A stretch of DNA of 17,216 bases from an uncultured Lachnospiraceae bacterium (GTDB taxonomy: Bacteria > Bacillota > Clostridia > Lachnospirales > Lachnospiraceae). Below, piece after piece: positions 1-6,738 of this stretch; position 1 is the stretch's first letter; each line of letters starts with the position of its first letter. Location: the NCBI GenBank assembly GCA_900539715.1, contig UQDA01000039.1, positions 1 through 17,216 on the forward strand. Reading direction: 5' to 3'. The notes under the pieces are model-generated. The model searched no databases. It was not told the DNA's origin and saw only the letters and a list, made by a program, of their open reading frames with translations. A program made the translations under genes and the position numbers.

Positions 1-389
1 TTCAAAACCGTCAGCAGTTCCTCCAAATATCTCTTATCCGGCTTTTGATAATCCAGCAGCAGCGGAAAAATCATATTTTGTTCCACCGTCAGCTCCGGGA
101 TAAGGTTAAACGCCTGAAAGATAAAGCCGATATTTCTGCGTCGAAATACCGTCAGTTTTCGGTCATTCATGGAAAAAATGTCCTTGCCGTCGATCAACAC
201 CTTGCCGGTCGTTGGCACATCCAACGCACCAATCATATTCAGCAGTGTGCTTTTGCCAGAACCGGATTCTCCGACGATTGCCACATATTCTCCCTTAGGA
301 ACAGAAAAGCTGACATTCTTAAGCGCTTTTACAGCAGTTTCACCGCTGCCATAGGTCTTACAAATATTCCTGACCTCTAATAAATTCAT
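1..389 (-). CDS. ABC transporter ATP-binding protein, N-terminal part (runs off the window)
   Basis: This is the nucleotide-binding subunit of an ABC exporter of the MacB/BceA type, which powers an FtsX-like permease in the cytoplasmic membrane. About 129 codons are present and the rest lies beyond position 1. The start ATG (387-389) is preceded by GAGGT at a good distance. The protein begins MNLLEVRNICKTYGSGE; the Walker A motif GESGSGKS lies at about residues 40-47, and the Q-loop region IFQAFNLIPELTVEQN at about 90-105. The signature motif and Walker B are outside the window. It follows a response regulator and a histidine kinase on the same strand, the usual arrangement for antimicrobial-peptide detoxification modules. 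The exported substrate cannot be told from the sequence. A gap of about 105 bases with possible regulatory repeats separates it from the kinase gene, so it may have its own regulated promoter. Confidence 0.9.
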   Translation of the reverse strand, partial: MNLLEVRNICKTYGSGETAVKALKNVSFSVPKGEYVAIVGESGSGKSTLLNMIGALDVPTTGKVLIDGKDIFSMNDRKLTVFRRRNIGFIFQAFNLIPELTVEQNMIFPLLLDYQKPDKRYLEELLTVL

Positions 390-423
390 ACTGCAGACAC
401 CTCTTTCTTATGTTCTTGCGATG

Positions 424-447
424 CAGACAGACTTCATTTCCTGTCTG
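424..447. repeat. Short inverted repeat between kinase and ABC transporter genes
   Basis: CAGACAG (424-430) and CTGTCTG (441-447) can form a 7-bp stem with a 10-base loop in the leader of the ABC transporter transcript. No T-run follows in either direction, so it does not look like a factor-independent terminator. It may be a weak leader hairpin or chance. Confidence 0.3.
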
Positions 448-455
448 TGATTGAA

Positions 456-509
456 AGAATAGCACTGAAATATTACTGTAACCCTACAATCATCCTACAA
501 TTTTGTAGG
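456..509 (-). promoter_or_regulatory. Candidate regulated promoter/operator upstream of the ABC transporter gene
   Basis: On the plus strand CCTACAAT occurs at 483-490 and again at 494-501, an 11-base period. The second copy forms a near palindrome with TTGTAGG at 503-509. On the minus strand, reading toward the ABC gene, these copies lie just upstream of an extended -10 (TGC then TATTCT, 456-461) that has no proper -35. Direct repeats about one helical turn apart over a missing -35 are what OmpR-family activators usually bind. The neighbouring response regulator is the obvious candidate. The repeats overlap the last codons and the stop of the kinase gene. This is inference from spacing only. 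Confidence 0.4.
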
Positions 510-1532
510 AATCAGAAAATTTATCGTGAAACTTGTCCCTCTGCCCAATTCGCTGTCAGCCTCGATTGCTCCTCCATGTGCTTCAATGATTGCTTTCGCA
601 AGCGGAAGGCCCAGACCGATACCCTGTGTATCTTTTGAAAAACGGCTGCGATAAAAACGCTTGAAAATATAGTGTATATCTTCCGGGTGGATGCCGCATC
701 CATTGTCCTTTATCACAATTTGAACGCCTGATGGCAGCGCCCTCCATGTAATGCCAATGACAGCGCTGCTTTCCGTATGGTCAAACGCATTTTTCACAAT
801 ATTGTCGATTGCCTCAGACAGCCAGTCACGGTCGCAGAAAAGAGAAAGATGTTCCGGACCGGACAGGATGATTTTTTTCTTTTCCTGTTCGGCTCTATAT
901 GCAAAATGCAGTTTGATATCCCGCATCATATCCGCCACATTCTCTGTGGTCTTTTCCAACACGATGGCGCCGGCATCCAGTTTTGTAATCTTGAGCAGGT
1001 TTTGCACCAGCGCTTCAATGCGGTCAAGCTCCTGTTCGGATAAATCAGCAAATTCTTTTACCGCACAAGGTTCCATATCTCCGTTCTGAAGCAGACCATT
1101 ATAAATATTCAAAGCAGCCAGCGGTGTTTTCAGCTGGTGGGAAATATCAGAGATTGTATTTTTCAAAAATTCCTTTTCCCGGAGCTCATTATCTGCGTGA
1201 GCATTTAAGACAGCGGCCATAGAATTGACAGTATGGAACAACCGATATAGCTCGCCTTCCTCATCACATTCAACACGGGCATTGCAATCTCCGTCAAGAT
1301 ACGCATGCAGTTGTGATACAGCCTGTTCCATGACCTGATTTTGCTTTTTGAAATAAGAACAACCCACCGCCGATATCGCTCCTCCTGCCAATACGAAAAC
1401 AAGCAATAGGAACAAAGAAAACCGCTGATAGCACAACCATAAGAACCCCTGTGTCAACAGAAGGGAGGCTGCCCAGATAACGGATACTGCAAGAAACAAT
1501 TTTTTGATTTCTTTGTTTGCAAATATTTTCAT
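495..1532 (-). CDS. Two-component sensor histidine kinase, intramembrane-sensing type
   Basis: Membrane sensor kinase that should phosphorylate the response regulator encoded just upstream. From the chosen start it has 345 residues. Two hydrophobic segments (about 12-33 and 38-58) are separated by only a few residues, so there is essentially no extracellular sensor domain. That is the hallmark of BceS-like kinases that sense through a partner transporter. The H-box ISHQLKTPL places the phospho-accepting histidine at 132. The N-box lies around 238-251 (DNIVKNAFDH), DNGCG at 276-280 and GIGLGL at 304-309, giving a complete HATPase domain. An in-frame start nine codons upstream exists, but the ATG at 1530-1532 is preferred: GAGGTGG sits six bases upstream and overlaps the stop of the regulator gene, implying translational coupling. 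The assignment to a two-component family is firm; the stimulus is not known. Confidence 0.93.
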   Translation of the reverse strand: MKIFANKEIKKLFLAVSVIWAASLLLTQGFLWLCYQRFSLFLLLVFVLAGGAISAVGCSYFKKQNQVMEQAVSQLHAYLDGDCNARVECDEEGELYRLFHTVNSMAAVLNAHADNELREKEFLKNTISDISHQLKTPLAALNIYNGLLQNGDMEPCAVKEFADLSEQELDRIEALVQNLLKITKLDAGAIVLEKTTENVADMMRDIKLHFAYRAEQEKKKIILSGPEHLSLFCDRDWLSEAIDNIVKNAFDHTESSAVIGITWRALPSGVQIVIKDNGCGIHPEDIHYIFKRFYRSRFSKDTQGIGLGLPLAKAIIEAHGGAIEADSELGRGTSFTINFLIPTKL

Positions 1533-1540
1533 AGACCACC

Positions 1541-2227
1541 TCACCCAATCACATTCCATTTGTACCCCATTCCCCGGACGGTCAGGAGCATTTGCGGTTC
1601 GCTCGGATTATCCTCGATTTTTATACGAAGCCGCCTCATATAGACGGTAAGGGTACTGCTGTCAATATAATTTCCATCGCAGTCCCATAGCTTATCTAAA
1701 ATCTGTTCTTTGGTAAGTATCATGTTCGGGTTTCTCATAAACAGACACAGCAGCTTATATTCTGCGGCAGTCAGCTCCAATAGTTTTCCATTCTTAAACG
1801 CCTGCCCCTGCAGCAAAAGAACCTTTATTCCGTTGGATTCCAGCTGCGTATCTGTAGTGCAAAAAGCTTTTGTCCGGCGAAGCAGCGCATTTACTCTGGA
1901 TATTAGCACTCCAAGCTTAAACGGTTTTGTAATATAATCGTCTCCGCCAATGTCCAATCCCATGATAATGTTCATTTCTTCATCTGCCGCCGTCAAAAAA
2001 ATGATGGGGACTTTGGAAACCTGCCGCACTTTTTTGCAAAATTCAAATCCGGTGCCGTCCGGCAGCGATACATCAAGTATCAGCAGGTCGTATTTTCCGT
2101 CCGCCCACAAAGCGTCAGCTTCTTTGAGGGTCCTGGCGACGGTTAATTCAAACCCCTGTTTCCGGAGGGCGAAGGAAAGCCCGTTGATAAGACTCATATC
2201 ATCTTCGAGAAGGAATATCGTATCCAT
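1541..2227 (-). CDS. OmpR-family response regulator
   Basis: Cytoplasmic DNA-binding response regulator of 228 residues. The receiver domain (about 1-115) has the acidic pair at residues 8-10 (LEDD), phospho-accepting Asp52 in LLILDVSLPDG, Thr79 in IIFLTA and Lys101 in ITKPF. The C-terminal winged helix (about 130-228) ends in the typical TVYMRRLRIKIE ... TVRGMGYKW pattern. AGGAG lies a few bases before the ATG. Its stop codon provides part of the ribosome binding site of the following kinase gene, so the two are co-expressed. The gene starts only 17 bases after the stop of the AraC-type gene, so read-through from there is possible. The likely target is the downstream ABC transporter. Confidence 0.95.
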   Translation of the reverse strand: MDTIFLLEDDMSLINGLSFALRKQGFELTVARTLKEADALWADGKYDLLILDVSLPDGTGFEFCKKVRQVSKVPIIFLTAADEEMNIIMGLDIGGDDYITKPFKLGVLISRVNALLRRTKAFCTTDTQLESNGIKVLLLQGQAFKNGKLLELTAAEYKLLCLFMRNPNMILTKEQILDKLWDCDGNYIDSSTLTVYMRRLRIKIEDNPSEPQMLLTVRGMGYKWNVIG

Positions 2228-2244
2228 GCTTTTTCTCCTGTTAT

Positions 2245-3054
2245 TTAGTAATTCATTTTCCGGAATTGTGTCGGAGAGACCCCGGCGCGGTACTGGCTTG
2301 GCGTTTTCCCGGTGTATTTTTTAAAAAGTGTGGCAAAGTAGTTGGGCGTATCGAAGGAAAGGATGTCTGAGACCTCCGTAACGGAAAGTCCTTCCCGAAG
2401 AAGCTGTTTGGAGCGCGCCATCTTGATATAGTTGATAAAGGCGCGCGGCGTAATGCCGGTTTCTTCTTTAAACTTCGATTTAAAGCGCGATAAAGAAAGA
2501 CCGCAGCTTGCAGCCGCATCCTCTAAGGGGATGGACTCGTCAATATGTTCGTGGATATAGACGATAGCTTCGCTTATTTGATCTGCCTGAAGCGGTTTTA
2601 AATCTCGGGAGAGGAGTATGAGGCGGTAGAGGCAGGCGGTAAAAAGCTCCTGGCCAAGCGACAGCGTGAGTGGGTCAGAGGATGCGAGGCAGAAAAAGGC
2701 TTCCCTTAGTTGTCCCTCCAGAGCTGCATTCCCGCGGAAGATACGGGGAAGCTCACGGAGGGAGCGGGAAAGTTGCATTGTCTTTGGTTCCCGGAAGGTT
2801 TGCGGAAGGGCAGAGAGCTTGAACTGAAACCACATGAGGTCACTGATATGTTCCGGGAAATCGCCGGAGCTGTGGGGTTCGTCCGTACGCGTTACAAAAA
2901 TATCATAGCCGGTGAGCCGGAACAGATGGCCGGCGGTTTCGTAAAGCTGAAAGCCCTTGAGCAGAAAGATGATCTCCATGCATTCGGGATGGATATGGGA
3001 TGCCGGGGCGCTTCGGCCTTGCCGGATGTCTGGATTCCAAAGGATGCCAGCCAT
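2245..3054 (-). CDS. AraC-family transcriptional regulator, probably frameshifted near the N terminus
   Basis: The protein has an N-terminal cupin-like sensing region (about 15-80, HIHPECMEIIFLLKG) and a C-terminal AraC DNA-binding domain with two helix-turn-helix units (about 176-200 and 222-250, NYFATLFKKYTGKTPSQYR). It is transcribed divergently from the corrinoid methyltransfer genes and so is the likely regulator of that locus. The open frame gives 269 residues from an ATG at 3054 that has no ribosome binding site. A strong AAAGGAG followed by ATG at 3128 opens a different frame (MNTLIDEPCWTPHRKILTSAQ) that looks like the missing N terminus. Adding or restoring one base between about 3055 and 3075 would fuse the two into about 294 residues, the usual family length. 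The gene is therefore probably broken (or the read has an error). The family call is firm. Confidence 0.85.
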   Translation of the reverse strand: MAGILWNPDIRQGRSAPASHIHPECMEIIFLLKGFQLYETAGHLFRLTGYDIFVTRTDEPHSSGDFPEHISDLMWFQFKLSALPQTFREPKTMQLSRSLRELPRIFRGNAALEGQLREAFFCLASSDPLTLSLGQELFTACLYRLILLSRDLKPLQADQISEAIVYIHEHIDESIPLEDAAASCGLSLSRFKSKFKEETGITPRAFINYIKMARSKQLLREGLSVTEVSDILSFDTPNYFATLFKKYTGKTPSQYRAGVSPTQFRKMNY

Positions 3055-3125
3055 GGAAGCTGTGTCTGTGCGGAAGTCAGTATTTTACGATGGGGCGTCC
3101 AGCAGGGCTCGTCGATCAAAGTGTT

Positions 3126-3140
3126 CATAGCGTCTCCTTT
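3126..3140 (-). promoter_or_regulatory. Strong ribosome binding site and start codon of the original AraC reading frame
   Basis: AAAGGAG (3134-3140) precedes ATG (3126-3128) by five bases on the minus strand. The frame it opens is one base out of register with the AraC protein body that starts to make sense at about 3054. Its presence is the main reason for calling the regulator frameshifted. Confidence 0.6.
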
Positions 3141-3171
3141 GCACATAAAACAGGCAGATACGTGTAAAACA

Positions 3172-3200
3172 TATAAATTTGTATCAGATATTTTTTTGAA
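3172..3200 (-). promoter_or_regulatory. Possible promoter for the AraC-type gene
   Basis: On the minus strand TTCAAA (3195-3200) and TTTATA (3172-3177) are 17 bases apart. Transcription would begin near 3165, leaving a short leader before the ATG at 3128. Both boxes are imperfect, so this is a modest prediction. Confidence 0.35.
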
Positions 3201-3222
3201 TGCGGGATAAATTTATATTTAT

Positions 3223-3228
3223 TATAAT
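3223..3228 (+). promoter_or_regulatory. Candidate -10 box for the corrinoid methyltransfer operon
   Basis: A perfect TATAAT lies 85 bases upstream of the corrinoid protein start. No good -35 is found at 16-18 bases (the nearest TTGAAT is 21 bases away), which would fit an activator-dependent promoter controlled by the divergent AraC-type protein. The surrounding 3170-3230 stretch is very AT-rich. Confidence 0.4.
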
Positions 3229-3312
3229 GAATTCGTATGGAAATACAACACAAATCGACAGGGCGGAGGAATCGGTTATCAGACGATCTGGCAGGAGTGC
3301 CGGGAGGAAAAA

Positions 3313-3648
3313 ATGAGTATTTTAAACGAGATTTCTGAAAATCTTCAAAAGGGAAAAGCAAAGCTCGTAAAGGAGCTTGTTCAGCAGACGATCGATCAGG
3401 GAATCGCCGCACGTGATATTCTGGAGCAGGGTCTGATGAGCGGTATGGATGTAGTGGGTGAAAAATTCAAAAAGAACGAGGTATTTGTGCCGGAGGTTCT
3501 GGTGGCTGCCCGCGATAAAGTGAAGATCATGGTCGGCGGCGCACCTGTGACAGAGGCTTTCTGTGAGCAGATAGGCGCGGATAAATATACGACAGATGCT
3601 GCAAGCGCTGCGGATGCCGCAGTAGAATTCTGTCGTGCGATGGCATAA
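3313..3648 (+). CDS. Corrinoid protein remnant (MtbC/MtaC-like) lacking most of the B12-binding domain
   Basis: Corrinoid proteins of this family carry a methyl group on cobalamin between a methyltransferase and a second acceptor enzyme, and are usually about 210 residues. Here only 111 remain. Residues 1-66 match the helical cap domain (ending KKNEVFVPEVLVAAR). From about residue 67 the sequence jumps directly to the far C-terminal part, DKVKIMVGGAPVTEAFCEQIGAD. Roughly 100 residues are missing, including the DxHxxG cobalt-ligand motif and the SxL segment. The deletion is in frame and its junction is near 3505-3520. GGAGG precedes the ATG at a good distance. Without the His ligand region it should not bind cobalamin in the normal base-off/His-on way. 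It is probably a decayed gene that happens to stay open; a residual function of the cap domain cannot be excluded. Confidence 0.85.
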   Translation: MSILNEISENLQKGKAKLVKELVQQTIDQGIAARDILEQGLMSGMDVVGEKFKKNEVFVPEVLVAARDKVKIMVGGAPVTEAFCEQIGADKYTTDAASAADAAVEFCRAMA

Positions 3649-3649
3649 G

Positions 3650-4231
3650 ATGGCAGCAGATAAAATGCCGGAGAGTGGTGGAAATGTAGTGCAGGTTTCT
3701 GAGAGCTTTAAGGAAAAAATCATTGCTCTGGGAGCAAAGGCGGCTGCGGTGATTGCGGTAAAGGATATTTCCTTTGATGCCGCCTTTCGCAGTATGTGTG
3801 CCTCCAATGCATGCGGCAATTATGGAAGAAGCTATATGTGTCCTCCGGATATCGGAGAGATCGAGACACTGATACGGGAGGCGAAGAGTTATTCTTATGC
3901 GCTTGTTTATCAGACGGTCGGGCTTTTGGAGGACAGCTATGACTTTGAGGGGATGATGGAAGCGGGGCGGCATCATAACGACCTTGCCCAGAGGGTGAGA
4001 AGGCTGTTTGAAGAAGAGTGCGGTCAAAAGGCTCTCCATCTGGGCGCCGGCGGATGCCGTCTCTGTCCGGTATGCGGCAAAAAAACGGGAGAACCGTGCC
4101 GTTTCCCCGACCGGGCGATGTCATCTCTGGAGGCTTATGGTGTAAACGTATCGGAGCTTGTGGTACAGTGCGGGATGCGTTATATCAACGGGGAAAATAC
4201 GGTGACTTATTTCGGAGCGGTATTTTTTTAG
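3650..4231 (+). CDS. DUF2284 predicted metal-binding protein
   Basis: Small soluble Cys-rich protein (193 residues) of the DUF2284 family, which is often encoded beside corrinoid methyltransferases; its reaction is not established. Two Cys clusters are visible. The first is C50, C55 and C64 in CASNACGNYGRSYMCPP; the second is C136, C139, C142 and C150 in GGCRLCPVCGKKTGEPC. They are suited to bind an Fe-S cluster or another metal. The ATG at 3650 lies one base after the stop of the corrinoid gene, so translation is probably coupled; no strong ribosome binding site is visible and an in-frame ATG at 3665 is possible. Unlike its neighbours it shows no deletion or stop, and the family length looks complete. 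It could serve as an electron-transfer or metal-handling accessory for methyltransferase activation, which is inference. Confidence 0.8.
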   Translation: MAADKMPESGGNVVQVSESFKEKIIALGAKAAAVIAVKDISFDAAFRSMCASNACGNYGRSYMCPPDIGEIETLIREAKSYSYALVYQTVGLLEDSYDFEGMMEAGRHHNDLAQRVRRLFEEECGQKALHLGAGGCRLCPVCGKKTGEPCRFPDRAMSSLEAYGVNVSELVVQCGMRYINGENTVTYFGAVFF

Positions 4232-4270
4232 GCATACACTTTTTAGGCAAAATTCAGAAAGGCTGAAAAC

Positions 4271-5131
4271 ATGAAAAGAGATATGAAACAATGGCTGGAG
4301 GAATGGAAGGCTTCGCCTGTCAAAAAGGCATTTCCGGTGCTTTCCTTTCCGGCAGTGCAGCTAATGGGAATCAGCGTAAAGGAGTTGATCTCCGATGCGT
4401 CCGCGCAGGCAAGAGGCATGAAGATTGTGGCACAGCGCACGGACAGCGCAGCATCCGTAAGCCTGATGGATCTGTCTGTAGAGGCAGAATGCTTTGGAGC
4501 AGAGATACGCGTATCAGAGGATGAGGTTCCTACCGTAGTCGGAAGTGTGGTATCTACGGAAGAAGAGGCGGAGGCGCTGGAAATCCCGCCAATCGGAAGT
4601 GGACGTACAGGACTGTATATCGATGCCATAAGGCAGGCGGCAGAGGAGATTACAGACCGTCCGGTATTTGCCGGCGTGATAGGGCCTTACTCGCTGGCAG
4701 GCGTACTTTCTCCTGCACTGGAGGAGTTTTCGGAACCCTATGTGCGTGAGCTTGTAGAAGCCGTTTAGGACGATTCCTTTGCAGTCATTTACCACAACTG
4801 CGGAGGCGGTGTGTCGATGATGGCGTCTTCCATAGCATCCACAGGCGCGGCAGCATTCCATTTTGGAAATGCGGTCGATATGGAAGAAATGCTGGAAAAG
4901 ATGCCAAAAGACAGGATAGTGATGGGAAATATCGATCCGGCGGGACAGTTCAGGAACGAGACGCCGGAGTCCATCCGTGAGGAGACGCTTGCGCTTATGG
5001 AAAGATGCTGTAAATATGATAATTTTGTGATATCATCGGGATGTGATATCCCGCCGATGTCAAAGTGGGAAAATATCGATGCGTTCTTTGACGCGGCAGC
5101 AGAATTTTACGGAGCAGGACGGGAGGCATAA
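4271..5131 (+). pseudogene. MtaA/CmuA-like UroD-fold methyltransferase, broken by deletion and an amber stop
   Basis: The family moves a methyl group from a methylated corrinoid protein to its acceptor and normally has about 340 residues. The start (AAAGG then ATG at 4271) opens a protein with the expected N-terminal half (SFPAVQLMGISVKELI, VEAECFGAEIRVSEDEVPTV, RPVFAGVIGPYSLAG). Two lesions are visible. First, GPYSLAG runs straight into VLSPALEEFSEPYV at about 4693-4702, skipping some 55-65 residues that the family has between them. Second, TAG at 4766-4768 interrupts the frame at a place where relatives usually have Gln (VEAVQDD), consistent with a single C-to-T change. The same frame continues after the stop with the expected C-terminal half (VIYHNCGGG, IVMGNIDPAGQFRN, FVISSGCDIPPMS) to 5131. 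The gene is almost certainly non-functional. Confidence 0.85.
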
Positions 5132-5177
5132 ACGCCGGAAAGAAAAAAGCAGCGCCGCTCCGGGATAGAGGTCAGAA

Positions 5178-6698
5178 ATGAAAGAAAATGAAATACAGAT
5201 TCGTTTTTTCATAAACGGGGAAGAAAAAATGGTCAGACCGGGCGATCGGGTGAGCGGACTGCTGGACAGCTCCCATGGCGTTGATATGCCATGCGGAGGC
5301 AGACATGCCTGCGGAAAGTGTATGGTGTATGCGGAAGGTGATTTTCAGGAGCCGTCGGAAACAGAAATAGAGCTGCTTGGAAAAGAGCGGCTGGAGCATG
5401 GAATCCGCCTTGCCTGTTTTCTGGAAACGGTGCCGGACGGGAAAATATGCTCTCTTCACCAAAAGCCGGACGGCGACGAAACAATATGTCTGAATGCAGA
5501 AACGGCCGCACAGGAAACATCCCGCCGCCTTTACAGCCGTCTCGGAGCGGCAGTGGATATCGGTACAACAACGATAGCGGTCTCTCTGCATCGGGACGGG
5601 ATTCCAGCGGGGAGTATCGGAGCATGGAATCCGCAGGCATCGCTGGGCGCGGATGTGGTCAGCAGGATAGAAGCGTCTCTGGAAGGTCAGGCACAGAGGC
5701 TGGCAAAACTGGTGCAGAGTGAAATTTCACGGCTTCTGGACTGTGCAGCGGAGCGTGCGGGAGAACGGGCGGAAGAGATTGAGACGGTCGTGATTACGGG
5801 AAATACTGCAATGCTTTATTTCCTGACCGGGAAAAATCCATATTCGCTGTCACGCGCACCTTTTGAAGCGGACGAACTGTTTGGAGTCTGGATGTCCGGA
5901 GAAGAATTAGGCCTATGCTGTAAGGCTGCAAGGGTATATCTTCCCCGCTGCATTTCAGCCTTTGTGGGGGCAGATATTACAACGGCGATGCTTGGGTGCG
6001 GTATCAGCAGAACGGAACACGGCAGCATGCTGGTGGATGTGGGAACGAACGGGGAAATCGTTCTGGTCGGAAAAGACCGGACGATTTGCTGTTCTACGGC
6101 TGCCGGACCGGCTTTTGAAGGCGCCGGGCTTTCCTGCGGTATGCGTGGAATAAACGGTGCGATAGACCATGTGAAATGGGAGAACGGAGAATGGAATATC
6201 CATGTCATCGGAGCAGAAAGTCCCAGAGGAATATGCGGGAGCGGCGTGATAGACGGCGTTGCGGAATTGTTCAAAAACGGGTTTTTGGATGAAACGGGAT
6301 ATTTGGAGGAGGATGTGCTTTTTGCCGGAAAAGCAGGGCTTTCCCCACGGGATATCCGTCAGGTACAGCTTGCCAAAAGCGCTATCCGGTCAGGGATGGA
6401 GACTATGCTCCTTCAGGAGAAAATAAACAGTGCAGAGTTGGATTTTTTATATGTGGCGGGCGGTTTCGGAGCCTATATGTCTGTGGAAAATGCAAAGTAC
6501 ATCGGTCTCTTTCCCGAGATAGAGGAGCAAAAGATAAAAATCTGCGGAAATGCGGCGCTGGCAGGAGCGGAGCGGATTTTGAATGACAGAGAATGCGAAA
6601 AGGAAGCGACCGCGCTGGCAGAGCGGGTGGAAACGGCTAATCTGGGAGGAAATCCGGAATTTCAGGATTTTTATATGGAATACATGATGTTCGAATAA
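5178..6698 (+). CDS. Reductive activator of corrinoid methyltransferases (ferredoxin-ASKHA, DUF4445 family)
   Basis: Proteins of this family (RACE/RamA-like) use ATP hydrolysis and an Fe-S cluster to reduce Co(II) of an inactivated corrinoid protein back to Co(I). The protein has 506 residues. An N-terminal 2Fe-2S ferredoxin domain has Cys39, Cys45, Cys48 and Cys80 (MPCGGRHACGKC ... RLACFL). The ASKHA ATPase part shows DIGTTTIAVSL (about 127-137), VVITGNTAML (204-213), DVGTNGE (287-293), AGPAFEGAGLSCGMRG (309-324) and GICGSGVID (351-359). AGAGGTC precedes the ATG. No stop or deletion is seen, although the genes for its expected partner proteins on both sides are broken. It may now act on a corrinoid protein encoded elsewhere, or be at an early stage of decay. 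Confidence 0.92.
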   Translation: MKENEIQIRFFINGEEKMVRPGDRVSGLLDSSHGVDMPCGGRHACGKCMVYAEGDFQEPSETEIELLGKERLEHGIRLACFLETVPDGKICSLHQKPDGDETICLNAETAAQETSRRLYSRLGAAVDIGTTTIAVSLHRDGIPAGSIGAWNPQASLGADVVSRIEASLEGQAQRLAKLVQSEISRLLDCAAERAGERAEEIETVVITGNTAMLYFLTGKNPYSLSRAPFEADELFGVWMSGEELGLCCKAARVYLPRCISAFVGADITTAMLGCGISRTEHGSMLVDVGTNGEIVLVGKDRTICCSTAAGPAFEGAGLSCGMRGINGAIDHVKWENGEWNIHVIGAESPRGICGSGVIDGVAELFKNGFLDETGYLEEDVLFAGKAGLSPRDIRQVQLAKSAIRSGMETMLLQEKINSAELDFLYVAGGFGAYMSVENAKYIGLFPEIEEQKIKICGNAALAGAERILNDRECEKEATALAERVETANLGGNPEFQDFYMEYMMFE

Positions 6699-6738
6699 AA
6701 TATACATCAGACATTGCAAAAGGCGGAATGGAGAAAAA

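Noticed and set aside
2710..3210. 166-codon open frame on the plus strand
   Set aside because: Antisense to the AraC-type gene, whose translation has clear family motifs; the plus-strand protein has none.
3141..3312. Possible riboswitch in the leader of the corrinoid operon
   Set aside because: The leader after the candidate -10 is about 80 bases and shows no conserved B12 or SAM riboswitch elements; divergent promoters with an AraC-type regulator are enough.
4766..4768. In-frame TAG in a methyltransferase gene, as a possible pyrrolysine codon
   Set aside because: Pyrrolysine occurs in MtmB/MtbB/MttB-type proteins, not in the MtaA/UroD family. The position is normally Gln, and the same gene has an internal deletion, so a nonsense mutation is the better reading. 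No pyl genes are visible.
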